Shown: piece by piece, positions 8,502-21,171 of the stretch
How the letters are laid out: each line of letters starts with the position of its first letter
How positions within the stretch are numbered: position 1 is the stretch's first letter
Assembly (NCBI GenBank): GCA_023525975.1
Contig: CM042039.1
Location: 18,568,501-18,632,500, forward strand
Length of the DNA stretch: 64,000 nt
From: Smallanthus sonchifolius
Taxonomy: Eukaryota > Streptophyta > Magnoliopsida > Asterales > Asteraceae
Direction: 5' to 3'
Made by a program: the position numbers and the translations under genes
Notes under the pieces: generated by a model
Told to the model about the DNA's origin: nothing
Databases searched by the model: none
What the model saw: only the letters and a program-made list of their open reading frames with translations

Positions 8502-11500
8502 TTATTCGGGATTGATCATACCTATCATTTTGATTAGAAATTCAAACCTGGTACGATCAAATGCCTTGGTAAACAAATCAGCAAAATTATCATCAGTGTG
8601 AACCTTTACCAGCTCAATCAACCTTTTCTCTGCACAATCACGAATAAAATGATATCTAATCTCAATGTGCTTTCTTTTACTGTGCTTAACAGGATTATTA
8701 GTTATAGACATTATAGCATTATTATTAATAAGCATAGGGGTTCCTGTGGAATTCAAACTGTAATCTCTTAATTGCTGTTGTATCCACAGGATCTGTGAAC
8801 AACAACTTACAGCAGCGATGTATTCTGCTTCGCATGTAGAAATGTAGACTGTGGTTTGCTTTTTGCATTGCCAGGAAACAAGTCGATTACCCAAGAACTG
8901 GTAACCACCTGTTGTAGATTTCCTGTCCAAACAACAACCACCAAAATCAGAATCAGTATAAGCATTGAAATCAAAGTTAGAACCATGTGGATACCATAGT
9001 CCCAATCTTTGTTTTCCTTTCAAATAGCGAAAGATTCTTTTTATAGCTATTAAGTGAGATTCTTTTGGTTTTGCCTGGAATCTGGAACAGATGCACACAG
9101 CGAACATTATATCTGGCCTTGGAGCGGTTAAGTACATGAGAGATCCAATCATTGCTCTGTAAAGTCAAAAATCCACATCTTTTCTATCCGGGTCAGAATT
9201 CAACTTATGATTGACCGGAATTGGAGTATCATATGGGGTACAATCCTCCATCTTGAACCGGCTCAAGATGTCTTTGACATACTTGGACTGATGAATAAAG
9301 AAACCATCTTCCTTTTGATTTACTTGTAAACCTAAGAAAAACGATAACTCTCCCATAGCTGATATTTCAAACTTCGACTTCATAACACTCTCAAAATCTT
9401 TGCATAACCCTTCATTTGTTGAGCCAAAAATAATATCGTCCACATATATCTGCACCAGTAGGTAATCTCCCCCTGATTTCTTTATGAATAAGGTCGAGTT
9501 AATCTTTCCACGAACAAAATCATTTGCAAAAAGATGTGTGGACAATGTTTCATACCATGCTCGAGGAGTCTGATGAAGACCATAGAGGGCCTTATCAAGC
9601 TTGAAAACCATATTCGGATTAAGTATCTTCAAACCCCGGCGGCTGACAAACATAAACCTCCTCCTTGACCTTTCCATATAAAAACGCACTTTTCACATCC
9701 AATTGAAACACCTTAAAACCTTTCAAGCCTCGCAACAGGCGCATAAACCTCGGTGTAATCAATTCCCTCTTGTTGATTGAAACCCTGGACAACTAATCTT
9801 GCCTTGTTTCTTACCACGACCCCTCGATCGTCTTTCTTACATTTAAACACCCATTTAGTACCAATCGGATACACACCCTTCGGAAGATCTACAAGATTCC
9901 AAACCTTAAGTTTGTCAAACTGAGCAAGTTCTTCCTGCATGGCCTCTATCCAGTTGTTATCATTTAAAGCCATTTCAACATTTTTGGGTTCGACCTGAGA
10001 AATAAAACCTGAATGTGAGCAATCATCAAGAACACCAGAATCTTTAATACATATATACAAACAAGTATTGTCAACAATAGAACGTGTTTTCACTACATCC
10101 TGCAAATTCCCGATTATATTTTTCATCGGATGATCTTTGAGTTCCTTGATGGAAGCAACCTCAGGAACCGGCAACACTTCAACATGAGTTGTATCAGATT
10201 GATAAGACAAATCATGATTAATTGGAATTTTCGAGTCTAAATTTGTAGGAATCTCCCCCGAATCCTGTGTCGAAGGTAATGGATCATCACCCAACAAAGG
10301 ATCAGCAGAAGAATCTTGAAAAATAGCATTGTCTTCCTCACTTTCTGAATCTTGTGGTCCCAAACAAGAAGCAATATTAGGATCGGGAGCAGCAGTAGAT
10401 GGAACCGGTGAATGTGGAACTGCATTTGGTAGAAAGCCATTGTGCTGTGCATCCTGACATGAATCATAGAGAACATCAGCTTCATCAGGAGAAATATCAT
10501 AAGACAAATGAAAAGACTTGAATAAGTTTTCATAATCAAATGCCCAATCTGGTCCAATCGCCATATGAGGTAAAGACCGATTTGAACAGTCAATATGGAA
10601 CCATTCTTCAACTTGGTGCGTCTCTTTGTTATAAACCCTCTTGGTAGTCGAATTAGCAACATACCCTAGAAAAATCCCTTCAATAGCCTTAGCACTGAAT
10701 TTTGTTGGGACATCTCGAACTTTCAATAGGGTGCAAGGATTACCAAAAGGTAGTAAATAATCCAGATTCGGCTTTCGGTTATTCAGCAACTCGTAGCAAG
10801 TCTTGTTGTGTCGCTTGACGGTCAAGACCCTGTTCAAAATGTGAGAAGCAGTATTCATAGCTTCAGCCTAAAAAGTAACTGGAAGCTAAGAATCTGCAAG
10901 CATCGTGCGTGCCATTTCAACCAACGTCATGTTCTTTCGTTCAGCAACACCATTTTGTTGAGGAACATATGGCGCACTGAATTAATGATGAATTCCCTTT
11001 TTTAGACAGAGTAAGTCCATCTTGCTATTCTTAAACTCGCTGCCATTGTCACTCCTAATTCTTCTGACCTTCAGATTGAACAAATTTTCCAAACCCAGGA
11101 TTAAGTATTGGACCAACTCAGTGGTTTCAGCTTTAGAAAAAAGAAACTTAACCCATGAAAATCTGGAAAAATCGTCAGTGACTACCAAACAGTATGATTT
11201 TCCACCAATGCTCCTGATACTAATCGGACCGAACAAATCCATATGTAGCAGCTCCAAAGGAGTTACGATAGAATTCTTCGATTTAGATTTGTGTGATTTC
11301 TTTCGTTGTTTCCCCTTCTTGCAAGGAATACAATCATCAGGAACTGAGAATTTCATCTTCGAAATACCAAGAACCAGATCATTCTTAACAATATAGTTCA
11401 TCTTCTGATAGTTGATGTGAGCTAGCTTCCTGTGCCACAAAATAGAATCTGATTTCGATGCCTTGGAGAGTAAACATGTAGGAATTGAATCCGTTGTAGT

Positions 11501-11880
11501 AGCGACACTCATGTCAAGGACATACGTGTCATTTCTCCTCGGAGCCTTCATGAGAATCCATTTGTTAGGAATAACGAAACCTGGTTTCAAGATATAACAA
11601 TCAGGATAATTGAAATGGAACGAAAACTTCTTATCACAAACTTGTGATATACTCAAAAGATTGTGTTCAAGCTGCTCCACATAATTCACCTTCTCAAATT
11701 TGACTTTGTCATTCTTTAAAGTACCCTGTCCAGTTATGTACCCGCATTTATTACCCGCAAAAGTGACATAACCTCCATCAATATTTTTAACAACTTCAAG
11801 CAATCTAATATTCCCTGTCATATGTCGAGAGCAACCACTATCCACATACCATGTATTGTTGATAGTCCTCCTTGGTTGTC
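8502..11880 (-). pseudogene. pol: Pol pseudogene of Copia-2 (protease, integrase, RT, RNase H)
   Basis: Pol processes Gag, copies the RNA and integrates the DNA. The Copia order is visible: protease with DSGCSRHMTG (about 11845-11815); integrase with WHRKLAH, a CIPCKKGK zinc motif, MDLFGPI and DNGSEF (11440-10990); RT from MQEELAQFDKL (about 9950) through the YVDD box (9438-9457); RNase H with YTDSDFGG, STCEAEY and HTDDNFADLFTKAF, ending IGMINPE at 8502. Breaks are a stop just after DNGSEF (near 10981), a frameshift near 9713, another break near 9165, and an Asn in place of the third RNase H acidic residue (INNNAIMS). The Trp that is a stop in Copia-4 and Copia-6 is intact here (GPDWAFDYEN). 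Confidence 0.9.
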
Positions 11881-11899
11881 CCTACATAAACAATGAAAA

Positions 11900-14800
11900 T
11901 CAGTTAGAAATAAGAACCCAAGCCAGTGTGGTCTTGGGTCGTCCAGATTGATCAAAATAAATAACTTCTAACAATTCACAATCAATGTTATCATTACCCT
12001 TTGGAATAGAAGTTTCACCATCAGACTTTTTCAAAGAAGACACATTTTGATTATTTTGAAAAACATTATTTGATATATTATTATCAGATTTAGATGTTTC
12101 CAAAATTTTCTTCAATTTTCTGTTTCGTCTTCTCCTTTATGGTCTAGACAGTTTAACTTCAGAATGAGAATCTTTTGAAATTCTAACATGAGGAATCTCA
12201 AGTTTCTCTTGACAAACAAATGATTTAGAGTTCAATTTATCCTGTTGTTTAAATCCAGAGGATTTAACAAAAGATCGATAGGATATATTTTTCTCCAAAC
12301 TAAAGGATGACTTTCCCTCATCTGTTCTTTTCAGAATCTTCACCACCTTTGGTTGTGAAGGAACAGTATTCAATTTGCCCTGGTTCTTAATAGGACAATT
12401 GACTAGAATGTGACCAGCCTCATTGAAATGAAAACAAACTCTTCTTTCTTGATAAGTTCTGAAATAAGAAGTGTTCTTTGAGTTTGAGGAGCCATCAGAG
12501 GAATAAGCTTCAGAAGATTGTCCAAAACAATTTACTGACTTCTTTGGAACATAAACTTGTGTAGGCACCTTTGATGAATACACCTTTTGATGACCAGCAG
12601 CGACAAAACCACTTGACTTTAAAATTGGGGAAAGCTTAGGTGTAACAACTTTCACCTCATCAGGTTGAGTCAGAATGCATCTATCGCGGGTAACAGTTTT
12701 TACAACTGTTGGTTCATCAAGTTTCACCTCTTTTGGAATACCTTCAACCTTCTTTCCATCAAACACCTCATCCTCAGAATCAGACTCATAAAACATATCC
12801 TCACCAGTTACCGGATTCACTTTTAATACCGTTTTTGGATCAATTTCCTCTTCATGAATGATTTCAGGTTCAACCACATAATTTGCATTAAATGGTGGAG
12901 GAATAAATCCAATACCAGCAACCCGCTTAGTAGGCATTTGAATTAAAATAATCCAAAACAACCGATGAATTTTCAAACATTTTGATTTTTCTATGAAGTT
13001 TGATCACTTCAGACTCTTTGTCATAAATTTCTTTATTCTTTTGTACGACAACTTCATTTCATTTTTCTATCTCAGCATAAGCCATATCCAGATGATAAGC
13101 TTGTTCTTTATATTTTAACCCTAGAGAAATTAAGTCTCTTTTCAAAGACTCAATTCTATCGGTGCACAATTTATCATTATCTTTCAGTTTCTGATTAACT
13201 GAATGCATCGATTTCATATCACAAATGAAGTTTGTGTTATCATCCATGACCTTTTGCAATCTATCTTTTACAGTAATGCAGTTAGAACAGTAAATATGAC
13301 AAACAGAGTCTTTTACTTTTGACGAATCAGACATGTCTGCCATGAAAACTTTGGCAATGGGAATATTCTCTGAATCAGCACCATCTGAAGCATTTTGTGT
13401 TAGAACAATATCAACTTCAGCAACACCTGATGCAACATCAGAATCAATATTCTGCACTTGTTCTATCTCTTCATCAACAATCTGCACACTTTCACCATCA
13501 CTCGAAATGTCATCATCAGTCACCTCTTCTGATTTTTCAGAATGAATTTCTGCTACAAAGGCTTGACTTATAGCACCCACTAAATCTTCCAGATGAATAC
13601 CCCAGTCATATTTTTCATCGATCTGAGCAACCAACGTCGATGATGCAAATGCATGATTTGAATTTCCAGATGAACCATGTGACTGATTACGATTATTCTG
13701 AAAATTATTCTGCTTCTTCTGAGAATCAAACTCAACCTTTTGCTTCACACACTCTTTAGCAAAGTGACCATACTCTTGACAGTTATAACAACGCACTTTG
13801 GTTTTATCAAATCCCATGCGTGATCGACTATTAGACCCAATATACTTTCTGCCAGTTTTCTTCAAGAAATCCTTTGCTTGACGCATCAACGTGGCCATAT
13901 TCCATTGGATGTTCATTTCTTCCAGATCAACTGGGTCGATCTGTCTGAAATCTTCTTCAATAACCTCAAGATCATGAATTTTCCCTCCAATAAAATTCTC
14001 ATACGAAGCCATGAATGAGGAAAACATAGCTAGATAATCATCAGCAACCTTTTGATTTATATGAGATCCAGAAGATGTAGAAGCTGTAGTCGCAGAAAAT
14101 CCAGAATGAATAGGAACTCCAGAACACTGATCATTAGAAGAATCTTGAGCATCGGCAGAAAAGAATGCAACTCCTGTACCAGTTTTACCAGAAGTCTTGG
14201 CAAATTACATTGAAGGATCCTGGATATGCTCCATGTTAGTCTCTTTCTTCTTCATATTCAGGTCATGCGATTGAATCTTCCCAAGAACTTCTTCAAGAGA
14301 CATGGTTTTGTACTTGATATTTTCTTTTATCAAAACAGTATACACATCAAACTTTGATGGTAATGTCTCCAAGAACTTATCATTATTTTTTCAGTCTCAT
14401 ACACCACATAAGCACTCGACAGTTCACTAAGCAGATGATAGAATCTGGTAGCAAGATCATCCAAGGATTCATTTTGAAAATGTTTGAAGACCAAGAATTG
14501 CTTCTTCAGTAGCTCTTTTCTACTCTTCTTTACATCCAAACTACCTTCACATCTTTTCTGTAACGCTTCCCACAGTTGTTGAGAAGACTTGAATTGTTTG
14601 AAACTGTGATATATTTCCTTCGGAAGAGACATCGAAATACTTGCCATCGCTTTCTTTTCCCTATCAAACAGCAACTTTTCTTCAGTAGTTAACGCTGACA
14701 CCGGCTTTGGAACATCATCCTTTCCCATCCACGAATAAGTCGGATGTGTATAACCTTCTAAAATAGGAATCCATAGACTGGTATCGGTAAAAGATACGAA

Positions 14801-14923
14801 CTGATCAAACCTATCTTTTCAATTAGAATAATCAGCAAGATTCAACAACTTCGGCGGTTTTTGAGATGTACCAATCTCATTATCATAATTGAACATATTC
14901 GTTACTTGTACCATATTTGCCAT
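11900..14923 (-). pseudogene. gag: Gag pseudogene of Copia-2
   Basis: The start at 14923 (MANMVQVTN) matches Copia-6. Visible in order are the N-terminal region with DREKKAMASISMSLPKE and SQQLWEALQKRCEG (UBN2-like, 14730-14330), a first CCHC knuckle CYNCQEYGHFAKEC (about 13795-13750), an acidic Ser/Asp-rich linker, a coiled-coil-like stretch (13260-13060), VPPPF-N and NPVTGEDM blocks (12900-12780), and a second knuckle near 12430-12390 in which the second Cys is Phe (CFHFNEAGH). It ends PISN at 11900. Stops and frameshifts occur near 14830, 14390, 14200, 13060 and 12960. Pol follows in the same frame after two stops. Confidence 0.88.
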
Positions 14924-15122
14924 TTTCCTGAAAAATTTCCAAGTGTTGAACACCCACTACCCTTAGGCGAAGATAATAAGTTCGCTTCTGTGACACCCAA
15001 GCGAAGTTAATATGAAGCGAACTTAATAAGTTCGCTTAAACCAGAATCCAGAAATCTAATTAAGTTCGTCTAAAAATAAGTTTGCCTAATTTGTGAGAAG
15101 CGAACTTGACAAGTTCGCCTGC
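14924..15122 (-). repeat. Truncated leader of Copia-2 with palindromic iterons
   Basis: About 200 bp upstream of gag are preserved, with several GCGAACTTA / TAAGTTCGC half-sites and one paired inverted repeat near 15018-15038. The relatives have about 540 bp between PBS and gag, so PBS and 5' LTR are missing. Confidence 0.75.
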
Positions 15123-15126
15123 ACAC
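15118..15126. other. Junction between Copia-2 leader and Gypsy-3 gag
   Basis: Copia-2 leader sequence (ending AGTTCGCCTGC) passes directly into mid-gag sequence of Gypsy-3. There is no LTR end or TSD, so this is a recombination or deletion junction. It removed the 5' LTR of Copia-2, the 5' LTR and most of gag of Gypsy-3, and upstream Tat sequence. Confidence 0.75.
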
Positions 15127-18100
15127 CAAATCAAGGTGACTAATCAAGGTGCTCCCGCTATTGCAAATGGGCGTGCATGTTATGAATGTGGCAACCCGAA
15201 CCAATTCCGTGATCAATGCCTATGGTTGGTCAATGCTAGACAAGGTGGAGCTCATGGGCGTGCTTTCAACATAAACGCCAATGAAGCTCAAGCCAACAAT
15301 GATGTGGTCAATGGTACGTTCCTTGTAAATAGTCAATATGCCTCCATTTTATTTGATACCGGTGCCGATAAAAGTTTTGTGTCACTTAATTTTGAGCCTT
15401 TACTTGCAAAGACACGATCTCAATTAGAGAAAACCTTCACTGTCGAAGTAGCAAATGGTGATTCACTTACAATCGAGTCTATTATCTATGACTGTTCTCT
15501 AGAACTTAATGAACATACATTCCAAATCAATCTTGTACCAATGCTACTAGGAAGTTTTGATATCATCATAGGCATGGATTGGCTATCAAATCATAATGCC
15601 GAAGTCATCTGTTTCGAGAAGTGCATCCGAATACCCCTACCCTCGGGAGAAACGTTAAGAGTCTTTGGTGAAAAGCCTTGCAAGGGACTAAAGTTAATGT
15701 CATGCACTACCGCCCAAAAGTACTTACGAAAGAAGTACATAGGCTTCTTAGCTCATATTGTTCAAAAGGATGTCAGAGAGAAGAGTATCCAAGACATTCC
15801 CATCATTCGGGATTTTCCCGAAGTATTTCCCGAAGATCTATCCGGTCTTCCACCCGTTCGACAAGTAGAATTTCGTATTGATCTTGTGCCCGGAGCTAAC
15901 CCTGTGGCTAGAGCTCCTTACCGTCTTGCACCTTCTGAAATGCAAGAACTTGCAAGTCAACTCCAAGAGCTCTCCGACAAGGGATTCATTCGTCCAAGCC
16001 ATTCACCGTGGGGTGCACCCGTCTTGTTTGTCAAAAAGAAGGATGGATCATTCCGCATGTGTATTGACTACCGCGAACTCAACAAGCTTACCATCAAGAA
16101 CCGTTACCCTTTGCCAAGAATTGATGACCTCTTTGATCAACTTCAAGGTTCGACTTGTTTCTCGAAGATTGACCTTCGATCTGGTTATCATCAACTCCGT
16201 GTACAAGAGGAAGATATTCCAAAGACTGCCTTCCGAACAAGGTATGGTCACTATGAGTTCATGGTTATGCCTTTTGGACTAACCAATGCACCCGCGGTTT
16301 TCATGGACCTTATGAATCGCGTGTGCAAACCGTACCTTGACAAATTCGTGATCGTCTTTATTGATGATATCTTAATCTATTCCAATACTAAAGCCGATCA
16401 TGAGCAACATCTTAGATTGGTTTTGGATCTCTTGAGGAAAGAACAACTATATGCCAAATTCTCCAAATGTGAATTTTGGCTAAAAGAAGTTCAATTTCTT
16501 GGTCATATCGTCAACGACAAGGGTATTCATGTTGACCCTGCTAAAATCGAAACGGTTAAGAATTGGAATGCCCCGAAGACCCCCATCGAATTTCGTTCAT
16601 TTCTTGGTCTTGCGGGATATTATCGTCGATTCATTTCAAACTTCTCTAAGATTGCTGTCCCTCTTACCGCTTTAACTCACAAGGGTAAAACTTATGATTG
16701 GGAACCAAAACAAGAAGAAACTTTCCAAACTCTCAAGCAAAAGTTATGCAATGCTCCTATCTTGACTCTCCCTGATGGGAATGATGATCTAGTTGTCTAC
16801 TGTGATGCTTCCAACCAAGGTCTCGGTTGTGTTCTCATGCAACGAGATAAAGTAATCGCTTACGCATCAAGACAACTCAAGATTCATGAGAAGAATTATA
16901 CGACGCACGATCTCGAGTTTGGTGCGGTCGTATTCGCATTGAAGATTTGGAGACATTACCTCTATGGCACAAAATGTGTGGTGTTCACCGACCACAAAAG
17001 TCTCCAACATATATTCAACCAAAAGGAACTCAATATGAGGCAACGACGTTGGGTTGAACTTCTTAACGACTACGACTGCGAGATTCGTTACCATCCAGGC
17101 AAAGCGAATGTTGTAGCCGAAGCTTTGAGTCGAAAGGACCATGTCATGCTTCAATGTGTTCGAATTCAAACCGACATTCAAAACCGCATCTTAGAAGCTC
17201 AACACGTCTCAGTCACCGAGGGTAACATGTATGAGGAAATGTCCTGTGGTGTTGAACTGCAACTTGAATCAAAACCCAATGGCTTACTTTATTATTTGAA
17301 CCGTATATGGGTTCTCGATCGCGATGATCTCCGTACATTTCTTATGAACGAGGCTCACAAGACTCGTTATTCTATTCATCCTGGTGCGGATAAAATGTAC
17401 CAAGATCTTCACCAACAATATTGGTGGCCCGGTATGAAAAAGGACATTGCTCTCTATGTTGCCAAATGTCTAACGTGTTCCAAAGTCAAGGCCGAACACC
17501 AACGTCCTTCCAGATTACTTGAACAACCGGAAATTCCCGTGTGGAAATGGGAGAACTTAGCCATGGATTTTATTACCAAACTCCCTCGCACCTCGAGGGG
17601 TTATGATAGCATTTGGGTGATCATTGATCGTCTCACCAAATCTGCTCATTTCTTGCCCATCCGTGAAGACTATCGGGTTGAGAAACTAGCCCGAATTTAC
17701 ATTGATGAAATTGTGAACCGTCACGGTGTTCCCTTAAACATAATCTCCGATAGAGATGCTCGGTTCACTTCTCGTTTTTGGCAACCTCTTCAATCTGCTC
17801 TTTGTACACGATTGGATTTAAGCACGGCTTACCATCCCCAAACTGATGGTCAAACCGAGCGAACAATCCAAACTCTTGAAGACATTCTTAGAGCTTGTGT
17901 AATTGATTTTGGTGGCAATTGGGATTCACATTTACCCCTCATAGAGTTCTCTTACAACAATAGCTACCACACAAGTATCAACATGGCTCCATTCGAAGCT
18001 CTCTATGGTCGCAAGTGTCGTTCTCCTATCTGTTGGAACGAGATTGGTTAAGCACAAATCACCGGTCCCGAACTAATTCAAGAAACATCCAATAAGATTA

Positions 18101-18623
18101 TTCAAATCCGTGACAACATTCGAGTAGCAAGGAGTCGGCAAAAGAGTTATGCCGACAAACGTCGAAAAGCCTTGGAATTCCAAGTCGGTGACCTTGTTCT
18201 TCTAAAGGTGTCTCCGTGGAAGGGTGTGATCCGTTTTGGAAAGAAAGGCAAATTATCACCTCGCTACGTGGGTCCATTTAAGATCCTTGAAAGGATTGGG
18301 AAAGTGGCTTACAAACTTGATTTATCTCCATCACTCGGCAATGTGCATCCTATATTTCACGTGTCTAATCTGAAGAAATGTCTTGCTGATGAAAATCTTC
18401 ACATACCCCTTGACGATGTGCACATTGACGAAACGATGCACTTCGTTGAGAGACCAGTGGAAATCATGGATCGTGAAATCAAACAGCTCAAGCAAAGTGG
18501 CATTCCCATTGTCAAAGTTCGTGGGAATCTAATCGTGGTCCTGAGTTTACTTGGGAACGAGAGGATCAAATGAAGCTCAAGTACCCCCATCTTTTTACTG
18601 ATGCCGTCGCTTCCTCTAGCTAA
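15123..18623 (+). pseudogene. pol: Gag-pol pseudogene of Gypsy-3
   Basis: A long open frame (to 18051) starts inside gag at the zinc knuckle, where the His is Gln (CYECGNPNQFRDQC). It continues through protease (LFDTGADKS, about 15354), RT (FVKKKDG, CIDYREL, and the FIDD box with Asp codons at 16363-16368), RNase H (YCDASNQGLG at about 16800, TDHKSLQH at about 16990) and integrase (HHCC zinc region 17380-17490, AMDFITKLP near 17563, SDRDARF near 17750, TDGQTERTIQ near 17850). A TAA at 18049-18051 replaces Glu relative to Gypsy-5. The frame reopens from 18172 and a 1-base loss near 18523 shifts the chromodomain-like tail, whose natural stop would be 18621-18623. This is the best-preserved Gypsy pol in the window. 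The Met at 15106 lies in Copia-2 DNA and is not the real start. Confidence 0.92.
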
Positions 18624-18646
18624 ATTTCGGGACGAAATTCCCTCAA

Positions 18647-18657
18647 CATGGGGAGAC
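18647..18657 (+). promoter_or_regulatory. Polypurine tract of Gypsy-3
   Basis: CATGGGGAGAC directly precedes the 3' LTR and matches the tract of Gypsy-5 (34479-34489, minus strand). Confidence 0.85.
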
Positions 18658-21171
18658 TGTAACATTTCTGATTTTTAGTATCTGTATTTCAATTCAACGT
18701 AATACATTTCAAAACCCAAGTCTAGTGCACTATTTTGTTCTATTCGTACATTAATTAAATTCTATATTTCAATGCTAATCCGCAAATTTTACACTGTTTT
18801 AACCTACTAAAAACACTACATAAGTACCTATTTATACAAATATGTCAAGGACTAAAGTTATAAGGTCTGATGTTGAAAATCAACAAGAAACCCTAATAGG
18901 CACGGTCGCGCCTCATTTTGGCATGGTCGCGCCAAGTGCTTTGGCACGGTCGCGCGACTTGCTTTGGAGGGATCGCGCCCGGTGCCTTGGCACGGTCGCG
19001 CCTAGTACCAGTTGAAACGTAAAAAAAATCAGTTTTAAATGCGAGATCGTTGATTTTCGTAACCGTTATAGTTTCACTTTCGTTATCAAAGACAATAATA
19101 TTATCAATCGTAACAATTAACATCAGAAAACCGATTCAAGAAAAGTAAAACTCCTCATTTGAAAATCCTCTTCCTTGAACATCGATTTTCTTTCCTAGAG
19201 TGAAATTCCCCCAACCAAACGCTCCATCGATTCTCCCAGAAGCCGCTGAACCATTTGAAGCAACCAGAATCGCAGCAGAATACGCCGGAAACCAAGCTCG
19301 CCGACGCCGGAACTCATTCTACTTGTTCTCTATCAATTCGCTATTGTTTCGGGTAATTGAAATCTTATCCTCAATCTTTTTTGTCACTATATCAAAAGCC
19401 CCTAATCAATTTGGGCTTCCATTATCGAAATCATCCCGAATCAGAATCTATAATTTATTCAAAATGGTTTAATCGATTTCGACCCTAAACATGTTGTTAA
19501 TACAATTAAAACATCCCATCATACTCGTAATAATACTATAAATAAAAGCCCTATGATTTACATCACTAACAATATAAGAATCAGTCAATTCGTGTCTGAT
19601 TTGGAAGAGACACGGTCGCGCTAATCATCTAGCGCGGTCGTGCCTCATGAGACGCGGTCGTGCTGGTTACCAGCGCGGTCGTGTCCTTCTGTTTAGACCC
19701 AGTCATGCCCTTTGGCTAATCTCAGTCGTGTCTCAGAATCATAGACACGATCATGCCGAGCCAAGGCACGGTCGTGCCTAGTGATTTATCTAGTTATGTC
19801 TCTGTTTGATCAACCCGGTCGCGTCCTGACTAGCGCGGTCGCGCCCGTGGTTCGAGCACGATCGTGCCCTTCCCAGGCACAGTCGTGTGTGAGTTAAATT
19901 TTTGGCAGAATTATAATTTTTATATATTTTTCAAACAATAAATATTTCTGATTAAATTTCAAAATAAAAATAGTTGATTTTTATAAAAATGCATTAATTC
20001 TATTTAGAAAGATCAAATAGTTAATCTTGGAATAAATAGAAAATTATGTATTTAAAGTTTATAAAAAAAATTAAATTTACATTTATTGTTAAACCTTAAA
20101 AGGTATTTTAATGGTTAAGTTACATATATTATAAATAAATAAATAAATAAATGGTTATTTATTTAATTTATATTTAAACAAAAATAATTATTTATTTATA
20201 CTTACTTACATTTAATACTTACATTATTTTCATAAACAATAATTACTTATTTAATCAATTTCAAACCTTAACTCAAAATGTTCTAAAAATATTCTTTCAA
20301 ACTTTATATTTTATTCAATACTTTCAATTACAAATCAATGACTTTTTACACAAGTCCAAATGCAACTTTAGACTTAAACTTTTGTGCACACTATTAATAC
20401 AATATACATTACACCCTAGGTTAACTTGTGCATTCCAAGGATCTATATTTCTATCTAGTATTTCGCGTAAACTGCGTCTTCAAACCAAGTGAGTATACAT
20501 AGCCCCTTTTACTCTTTCTTTACACTTTTCGGTGAAACATGAACTCTATACAAATTACTATTTACTTTTACACAAACAACACAAGTACAAATCCTATTTA
20601 CATTCATATGTGCAATTTGAGCTTTATGCCCGAGTGCTAGGTGTGCTAACTTTTGTGTGCAATTTATGTGCAATCATTAACTATTCAAGCCGACGGTTTT
20701 CAATGATAGATCTATTGAGTCTGACAAACCCACCCAGATTGGGGTGATTGATACCGACAACACAATTTTGCATGCTAGTTACAAAGGTTTGATTGTACTT
20801 GGTTACACAATAGCTGCTCCCCATAAATGCCTTATTTATCATGTTATGTAAGGATTTGTTTTACAATCTATATGCTAGCTATATACAAATCTATGTTATA
20901 CTCACCAACTTTTTAGTTGACTTTATTTTATTCATGTTTCAGGTACTAATGTGTGAGTTTGATCAAGATGTGCTACACTTAGGCTTTGGACTTAGCTAAT
21001 TTAAATAAAGAAGTCTATGTTTTGAAATTTTGTTTCTGTCTTGGATTTGGTTTTGTTTGAATGATTGTAATGGAATTTGAAGTTTAATATATTTCAATTT
21101 AGTCAACCTTGTTCTTATGAACAGTCTACATGTCCCGCCCCGATGATTCCGCCATCGGTCGGGGTGTGACA
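18658..21171 (+). repeat. 3' LTR of Gypsy-3 (2514 bp)
   Basis: It starts TGTAACATTT and ends GGGGTGTGACA. A TATA-like TATTTATACAAATATG lies at about 18828-18843. GC-rich CACGGTCGCGCC iterons follow at 18898-19010 and 19608-19890, and an AT-rich block (19910-20350) holds short AAAT tandem repeats. The small ORFs inside (19200-19472 and 20532-20747) lie within the LTR and have no recognisable domain. Confidence 0.9.
18898..19890 (+). repeat. Two clusters of GC-rich iterons in the Gypsy-3 LTR
   Basis: Loose copies of GGCACGGTCGCGCC recur at 18898-19010 (5 copies) and 19608-19890 (about 13 copies) with irregular spacing. Most have inverted arms such as GCACG/CGTGC and two or three CpGs. The same motif occurs in reverse orientation in all Gypsy-5-type LTRs. 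Confidence 0.8.

Larger units (their letters stand above)
1..15122 (-). mobile_element. Copia-2: Sirevirus-like LTR retrotransposon, minus strand, both ends missing
   Basis: Reading right to left the element gives a leader remnant (15122-14924), gag (14923-11900), pol in Copia order protease, integrase, RT, RNase H (about 11880-8502), a noncoding spacer (8501-6388) and an env-position ORF (6387-5525, continuing at 18-1). Copia-1 (19-5524) is inserted into that last ORF. The 3' LTR lies beyond the left edge of the window. The 5' LTR and PBS are lost at a junction with a Gypsy element near 15122. The Copia order, long gag with zinc knuckles and ORF after RNase H fit the SIRE/Maximus (Sirevirus) lineage. 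Stops and frameshifts in every ORF show it is dead. Confidence 0.88.
15123..21171 (+). mobile_element. Gypsy-3: 5'-truncated Tekay-like chromovirus
   Basis: The element keeps the end of gag, protease, RT, RNase H, integrase and a chromodomain-like tail in Gypsy order, then a PPT and a complete 2514-bp 3' LTR (18658-21171, TGTAAC to GTGACA). The long LTR and C-terminal VEIMDREIKQL to KYPHLF segment fit the Tekay/Del clade of chromoviruses. The right end sits inside Tat-lineage DNA (21172 onward). The left end is a rearrangement junction, so no TSD can be checked. It is closely related to Gypsy-5. Confidence 0.88.

Noticed and set aside
15106..15122. Met at 15106 as the start of a 981-residue gene
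   Set aside because: These codons are reverse-strand Copia-2 leader sequence fused to Gypsy-3; the ORF is a chimera created by the junction.
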